Of a DNA stretch of 8,210 nt, positions 1 through 6,700 are shown piece after piece (position 1 is the stretch's first letter; each line of letters begins with the position of its first letter). The DNA is from Euryarchaeota archaeon UBA623 (GTDB taxonomy: Archaea; Thermoplasmatota; Poseidoniia; Poseidoniales; Thalassarchaeaceae): NCBI GenBank assembly GCA_002505325.1, contig DAUV01000082.1, positions 1 through 8,210 of the forward strand, given 5' to 3'. Below the pieces are notes generated by a model. That model worked only from the letters and a program-made list of their open reading frames with translations. It did no database searches and was not told the origin of the DNA. The position numbers and the translations under genes are program-made.

Positions 1-756
1 AATCCAACCAACCTCAAGTCTAGAGAGCCATGCACCCGAGGCCGCCTGAAACAGGCGGTTCCGGGGTGTACCAATGGTTCTTCCATCGATACTACCGATT
101 GCACGAATTCCCATTCCACTCCCGCACACCACCATCTCAGACGCGCGCAGTATCATGTTGAGCGTCAACTTGGCCGGCCTCACCGGGATGCCTGCTGCCT
201 CAAGTCCTGGACGAATCTGTTCAATGGTCACTGAGTCCAGAGCGCCATCACTGTGCCGAGGGTGGTAGGCCACGCCATCGTGGTCGAGCAGTAGAGGGGC
301 ACAGCGATCTCCATCCACTAGAATGTCTTCTTCAAACAGCAGAGCGATATCCACGCCGTGCTCGATAGCAGTCAGTCTCGCGTCCCTATATGGCCCCCAC
401 TCTGCGTGCTTGGTTCCCCTTACAGGCTCGTCCCATGTGGGAGCTGCAAGAGATATTGCTGCCAAAGGATTCTCGGGCCAAGTCCGGATGACAGTTGGTT
501 CGACGTAGAGTTCGCCGTTCGACCTTACTCCAGCTCTGACGAGGAAGGCGGCTTGGTCTGCACTGTCGTTAGCCTTGCCAGGGAGTTCGAGATTAGTCAA
601 AGTCTCAAAGATACTCTCAGCTAGGTTGTCAGGGGTCTGTATGCCTAGGACCGTGGCGTGGCGGCGGATTCTAGCGAAGTGCATGTCCGCTGCAAGCAGA
701 GATGACTTTCCGTCCCAAGCGATAGCCGACCAGACGGCTGATCGAGGCTCTGGCAT
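1..756 (-). CDS. Class-IV aminotransferase-fold PLP enzyme, IlvE/PabC-like (3' end outside window)
   Basis: Seen: an open frame from ATG 754-756 to the left edge (252 codons, no stop). An in-frame TAA at 772-774 and no start codon between make this ATG the earliest start. Features by residue: H26-F-A-R29, matching the HxxR that holds the PLP phosphate; GTK116, the expected Schiff-base lysine, followed by YRDARLTAIEHGVDIALL as in the family's second domain; DGVAYHP (160-166); an ASEMVV strand then GSGMGIRAI (212-220), in place of the usual GTxxxxxPV loop; IDGRTIG (223-229). The end, LEVGWI, resembles the last residues of E. coli IlvE, so only a few residues are probably missing. Known roles: branched-chain or D-amino-acid transamination, or 4-amino-4-deoxychorismate lyase in folate synthesis. 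I cannot choose between these. Odd points: the usual roughly 25-residue N-terminal strand region is absent, the Glu of the SEG/ENxF region is replaced, and LPGITR reads LDSVTI. It may be a divergent subfamily. Confidence 0.8.
   Translation of the reverse strand, partial: MPEPRSAVWSAIAWDGKSSLLAADMHFARIRRHATVLGIQTPDNLAESIFETLTNLELPGKANDSADQAAFLVRAGVRSNGELYVEPTVIRTWPENPLAAISLAAPTWDEPVRGTKHAEWGPYRDARLTAIEHGVDIALLFEEDILVDGDRCAPLLLDHDGVAYHPRHSDGALDSVTIEQIRPGLEAAGIPVRPAKLTLNMILRASEMVVCGSGMGIRAIGSIDGRTIGTPRNRLFQAASGAWLSRLEVGWI
42..58. repeat. Short GC-rich inverted repeat inside the aminotransferase gene
   Basis: CCGCCTG AAA CAGGCGG forms a perfect 7-bp stem with a 3-base loop. It lies in codons for RNRLFQA near the 3' end of the gene. 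No T-run follows on either strand, so it does not look like an intrinsic terminator. It may be chance or a minor RNA hairpin. Confidence 0.4.
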
Positions 757-797
757 GGAGTGCGATGGGGGTTAATGCTTCAATTCCTGTGTAGATA
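757..797 (-). other. 41-base intergenic gap between the two genes
   Basis: Read in the sense of transcription, it starts right after the TGA of the giant gene and ends at the ATG of the aminotransferase gene. I see no T-run or hairpin that would act as a terminator, and no convincing TATA box. An AGGAATT (about 783-789) lies more than 20 bases before the ATG, too far for a normal Shine-Dalgarno. The gap would allow co-transcription, with the second gene translated without a standard ribosome-binding site. Confidence 0.6.
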
Positions 798-3700
798 TCA
801 CAGCATGTCATCGAGGAAGGAAGGGTCGACGTCCTCGTCCTCTTCATTCAATCCTTCAGCCATGTCATCGAGGTCATCGAAGTCTAGGTCGTCAGCCATG
901 TCATCGAGGTCATCAATGTCAGTATCATCAGGACCAACGCCTAGAAGCTCGTCGATCACAGCTTCCGAAGCGTCTGGAGCATCTGTATCAGCCTTGTCTT
1001 CCAATTCAGCATCCTGCGTTGAACTGAAACTTGGGCCCTCATCATCGACCATCAGGTCGTCCTCAAAGTCCTCGTCAGTGAGTCCTGCTGCCTCTCGTGC
1101 CATCTGTTCCTCAAGTTCGACTTCGAGTGCCCCCATCTCCCAAGGCTCGGGGGCCGCTTGCTGACGCGGCCTGATGACCATCAGAGCGCCTATTAGAATC
1201 ATAACAGCTGAGACCATTGCGATTAGCGTGTTCATGTCGCCGCTCATCAGCTGGTCATACCAAGACTCGCCTGCTCCGCCCTCTCCTACTTCCGATGAGC
1301 CGAACGAAGCCTCAGACCACGGCCTTACCTCAAGTGGGTCAACAGCGAGTCGGTGGACCTCTCCGTCGAAGCCCACAATGGCAAGCCAGTGCGTGGCTGC
1401 ATTGTCAACGGCTTCACCCTCAATATCACTGAGTATCATCATCGTGGTCGGATCTTCAATGAGTCCAACCCGAGTCGCCTCCGAGGTAATTTCGAACGGT
1501 TCAAGCGAGATGAATACCAAGTATGACTCAATCTGGGGATCGTTGGAATCGTCCCAGCGGATCTCTACGTGGTCGCCCGAAGGATTCCAGTTTGCTCTGA
1601 TACCTGTAATCTCGGCGAGATGCAGGCCGGGGTCTAGTGAGTTCTCATCGACTAGGCTGATCATTTCCGCCTGCAGGTTACTGTCCCAATAATTACCAGA
1701 TGAATCAACGGGCACCACAACAACCCAAATCGGCACCGATGGTGCGAGAGACTGTCCTGCCGACAGAGTCTCCAGTAGGATGGGCATCTGAGCCTCGCGG
1801 CTCACCACTATGGCAGGCTCCATGTTGCCTATCGAGTCAAACGGCGCTCCTGCTGCAGCATATATCCAGTACTCGCCTATGTCAGAAGCCTCACTCTCTG
1901 GGAAGGTGACGAACATAGCGTCGCCGTTGTCCGGCGACCGATCCTCGAGGATTGGTTTACCGAGTCTGTTCGGTGGTGAGATATCGCCTCTGTTGTCAAG
2001 TGGGGAGACCAGCACCATGTGCTCTTCCATCCCAGTCAGATACACATTTCCTACGATGTCATGCGTGGTGATGGTAACGTAGAGAGGGATTGATGGGACT
2101 ATTGGCTGAGATGAGAGCGTTTCCACGGTACTACCGTAGAGTGCGGTGGTTACAGTGATCTGGAGCTGCAAAGCCCCTCCTATCTGCCTCTGGTCGATCT
2201 CGATAAGCCCGCAGGAGGCGGGGTCGTCGCTGCAGTGATAATTGAGATCAGCTGGATTAGGATGTTTTGCCCATATCTCAGTAAGGTCGTTCAGTGGATA
2301 GTCTGAAACCCATATGACATAGTGGCTGAAGTCAGCAGCGAGGGACCGGTTCCACACGATATCAATGGCGGTGCCATCGTCACCCGGATGATCCCATGCG
2401 CTGAGTCCTTCCACCCTTGGGGGTGGTTGTCCCTGCCCCAGTATGTTCGCTATTGGCGTGGCATCTACGACGAGAACGTCATCAAGGTTCTCGTTGCCCC
2501 AGTCATCAACAGCTACGACCCCAATCCAGTAGGCTACGCCATTTTCAAGCGATGATTCGCCCATTGAATCGATTACTATCTCGCCTGTAGTGCAATCAGT
2601 GACGTACGCTGCAACAGGCCAACCGTCCACGGTTGAAGGGGGTTGGAACCCAGAGGCGGGCAGAACGTACACTGTTTGGTAGATACAGTCCTCTTCGTCA
2701 TTCGGAGTCCAAGTGACGATAATCCTCCCTCCCTCATCATCAGGGGCGTCGACTGCCGACGTATCGGTGATTGGTGCCGGTGGTATGCCGTCATCGAGAC
2801 CACCGGCAGTCACTACCGGTCCGAAGACGGTTGCATTGGCTGCGTCGAACTGCCCGGCCTCGTCGACGCATGTAGCGGCCAACCAGTAGGTCTTGCCTGG
2901 CTCGAGTTGTAGGACCGTTGAGTTGCCGGCACCGTAAGCGACGTCTATCTCGTCGTTGAGAGCTATTGCATTACTGATTGGGTGCTGGACCGCCCATATC
3001 CTAGTTCGGTCGGGGTCTAACTCGGTACATGCAGACCACTCAGCGTAGATTGTGCCAGCTGAGCCTCCAGATATCGGTTCGGCCCCCAGCCAATCAGGCG
3101 GGAATGGTACTTCATCGGTTGGAGTGGCACTATTCGGCCAAGACATCGGCAGGCCCACCGAACCGTCTGCATAGGCGATAGCAATGGCGGCCCTGTACTC
3201 CCTATCCTCTGCTAAGGGGGCTTCTGTCCCCTCCCAGTCTGCAGTCGTGATGGTAGCAGTGGTTTGTGACCAAAACGGGATCTCAATGTAGGTGGAGAAA
3301 TCAGAGAGTTTGTCCTGGGTAATCTCCCAGTCGGGGTCGTCAGTAGAATCCCATACATACAGTCTGTATGCATTCCAGGCCGCGTCCTCTGCTGGTAACC
3401 AAGAGGCTTCCAGCACACCGCCGCCGTCGTTTGGTCTATCAAGGAACGAAGTCATCTCAGTAGGCACCTCGACACGTTGCCAGTCGTAGGTGATACGGAC
3501 CTGTAGAGAGCCGTTCTGAGGAGATTGCATCTGGATGTGCAACTGAGCAGATGATGAGCCTGGAGCGAGGTTGGACACTGCTGCTTGGAAGGAGCTTTCG
3601 ATGAGGGGATTCATTGCAGCCAAATCCCACATACCTGAGTAGTTCAAGAATCGTGACTCGGCTTGAACCCAGGCCCCAGACTGAGGCGCTGAAAGCGTTA

Positions 3701-6700
3701 GAGCCCCTGTGTATAGAGGCAGTTTTCCGGGAATCCACATCTCGTTGCTCTGTGGAATAATAATTGGGTTCTCGTCAGTAATTAGGACCGTTGACATACC
3801 TGGATGTGTGGTGTCGGTGATGTCCCAAGAGTTACCCGCATACAGCGCAATCAGGGGGTCAGCTCGGCGCTGGTGGCCTCTTTCGAGTTCCCTAAGACTC
3901 TCCACTGGTTCGAATATGTGTAGGCCATCCTCCGCGACCACATAGAGGCCGGAGTTATCGAGGAAGGCCGCAGATATTCCAGGCACAATCTCAGAGGTCA
4001 CCCTTGAGTGATCTCCACCGGACCTTACCACGTCTATCCCCCTAGGACTCACTACCGCAATGTAATCGCCATCGGAGACCATCTGGAAGGGCGGCCATGT
4101 CAGAAGGGTGTTGCGACCCAGTCCCGACTCCATCTCCATCATTGTCGCGTTCCAGTGGACCAAAGGCTCGCTGTCAGTAGCGATGTGTACACCCCAATCA
4201 TCAGTCACGATAGCCCTGACGTCGTTGCTTGGAATCATGTCGATTTGGTAGGTCCCGTTGGCCATGTCGGTGGCTATGTCCCACGCTGCCACACCGGGTC
4301 TAGTTGAGCCTTGGCCATTGTGTGAGATGAATAAGGCAGCGTCATGGTGGAGGACTGTGGAAGAGCCGTCCGGATTAACGACTAGTCGTGAAGTTGCTTC
4401 AGCGAATGCTATGCCGGAGACCATGTTGCCAATTAGGCCGTCTCCGAAGTCAAGCGTATCGAGGACAGAGAGGTTATCGCGGTCGAGTACAGTCAGACCG
4501 GCTGCTCCTCCTGCGAGTACTGTGCCGTTACCCTGTATACTGGTGGTCTGATTACTAGAGCCGATAGTGAAGAGGTGCTCGATGATAGGGGTGGGCAGAC
4601 CGTCGATGGTGGTGATTGGGTCATCCCAGTCGTCCCTAGTGGTGTTCCAAAGTCCGATACCGCCGTAAGTAGCGACCATGATGTGGTCGCCATACTCAAG
4701 GAAATCGCGCACGGTGTTGCTGGGTAGACCTGCAATCAGACTACCGTGGCCCCACGAGCGTGTGTTGGTGTTGAATGTCTGGTAGCCTGCTGCCGAGCCT
4801 TGGTTCCCCATCAATCCGACATACATCGTACCATCGTCTTCGAGCACCATCTCGTCCATCTGCGCGTGCAAAGCCGCTGGGGTTGGCGCAAAGATTCGGT
4901 TAGTTAGATCAATTGACCACAGACCACGCCCTGCGGTGCTGACCCAGAGTTCCTCGCCATCGAGTTTGAGAGAGTTGATGACGTCTTGATTAGCATTGTA
5001 GCCGAACTCCCAGCGAACAGAGCCATTGGCAAGCAGCTCACCCTGTAGAACTGAGGAGGCGTAGTATCCGTTGGTGTCGCTGGTCAGAGCGACCCAAACA
5101 TGGGTCTCGTTTGACTCAAACTCCACGACCCTTCCACTGGTCAGACCAGCGAGTTCGTCATAGCCGCTTGCAATCAGACCTGTGCTATCCAGCCTGTCAA
5201 CGCGGTTCAGTCCAGTTGTCTGACCTGAGCGACCTATAGCATACACTGGGGTGGTGCTTGATGGTGCTCTCTCAATCGAGCAGCCATCCATTCCTGGGTC
5301 GAGTATCTGTCCGTTGGCAGTGGATGTCCCGGAGGTGATGAGCCTAGATATTCCGCCGGTGTTGTCGTACTGATGAGCCGCTAGGAGCACATTGTTGTGG
5401 TGAAGCATGCCGCCTGGGAAGATTCGGTCCTCTGAGATGCCGTCACGTGAGTCCAACGTCTGCATGAACAGATCAGTGTTGTAATTGTAGCGATCAAAGC
5501 CTATGCCCTCAGTGTCAAAGCCGATGTAGAGGACGTCGTTCTGTTCGTCGCAAGCCGCGGCACGGGGATCGTTGTCAGAGAGACCTTGGTTGCCCTCAGT
5601 CATCGGTGCTATCCACTCGTTGGTTATCCCATCACTGTCCCAGTCAGCCATGTCGAATCTTGCAATTCCTCCTTGGTTACCCCACCATGACACCCTTCCA
5701 ATCATGAAGTGTATCACGTCGTTGCAGACCTCGATGTCGGCAGGGTAGCCCCCGGGAATGTCACCCGTACCCAGATTCCAAGTCGTCCAGTTGTCTGTCG
5801 AGCCGTCCAAGAGCATGATTTCAGAGCCGGAGTTTCCGCCACCATAGGAGCCGAGCCAGAGACCGTTGCCCACCACTTCCATCGAGTAGAACTCTTCACC
5901 CGAACCGGACGGTAGGCCGTCGTCCTCCAGCCAAGGGGAAAGCCACGTCTCATTGTCGGGGTTAAATCTGAGTATACCGTTCATGCTCGCGAACACGTAG
6001 GTTCCGTTCCACTCCTCCATTCCTCTGATGGGTCCCTCGATGTCATACCACTCGTCTAGAAGCGTCAATGTCTGGTTCGCGGTGTACCCGAACCTCCTCA
6101 TGATGCTGTTCCCGTATGCTACCCACAACTCACAGGAGTGAGTATCAAGGGGGAAGCAGTCTCCGAGGAAGCGCGCGTTAACCCTGAGGACGTTTCCGAT
6201 TGTGTCGAGGTTAGCCGACCACTCTTGGGCGGTCGCATTCCAGCGCACGATGGTGCCATCACCTTCATTCCATGATCGTGGCCTAACGCCAATCCACAAC
6301 TCATCTCCAACAGCCCCAATCCCATGGATTACGCTAACGGTGCCAATCTTACTGCCAGCATTTAGGGTCGAGAGACTAGTGTTGTTGTCTAGGTAGATTC
6401 GAATTATATCGTCGTTGGAGTTCCACCACGAGTTGCTCCTCTGTAGTGAGTAGTGCAACACATCCCCGATGATGACTATGTCAGCGGGCGGGGTGTTGGA
6501 CAAGGTAGGTCCGTCGTTGTTAGCACCACGGTTCCAACTCTTTAGCACGGTGTCGTTGACGACGTCGATTAGGACGAGGCCGAAGTCACCTCCTGCCCAC
6601 ATGGTGCCCTCATTCCGTCCATGGACCAGTGCGGTGACGTCGTCGTCGTTGATGTAGCCCTGTGTGCCATCCCAAGCCTGCAGCCATGTCTGATTTACAA

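Noticed and set aside
42..58. Hairpin as an intrinsic terminator
   Set aside because: It lies inside coding sequence, with the frame continuing past it to the edge, and no T-run follows on either strand.
74..775. Several plus-strand open frames of 61-88 codons
   Set aside because: They overlap each other in different frames and lie antisense to a minus-strand frame with clear aminotransferase motifs.
760..1164. Ser-rich plus-strand open frame of 134 codons
   Set aside because: It is the antisense of the acidic tail: GAC/GAT Asp codons read in reverse give Ser-rich sequence. No family resemblance was seen.
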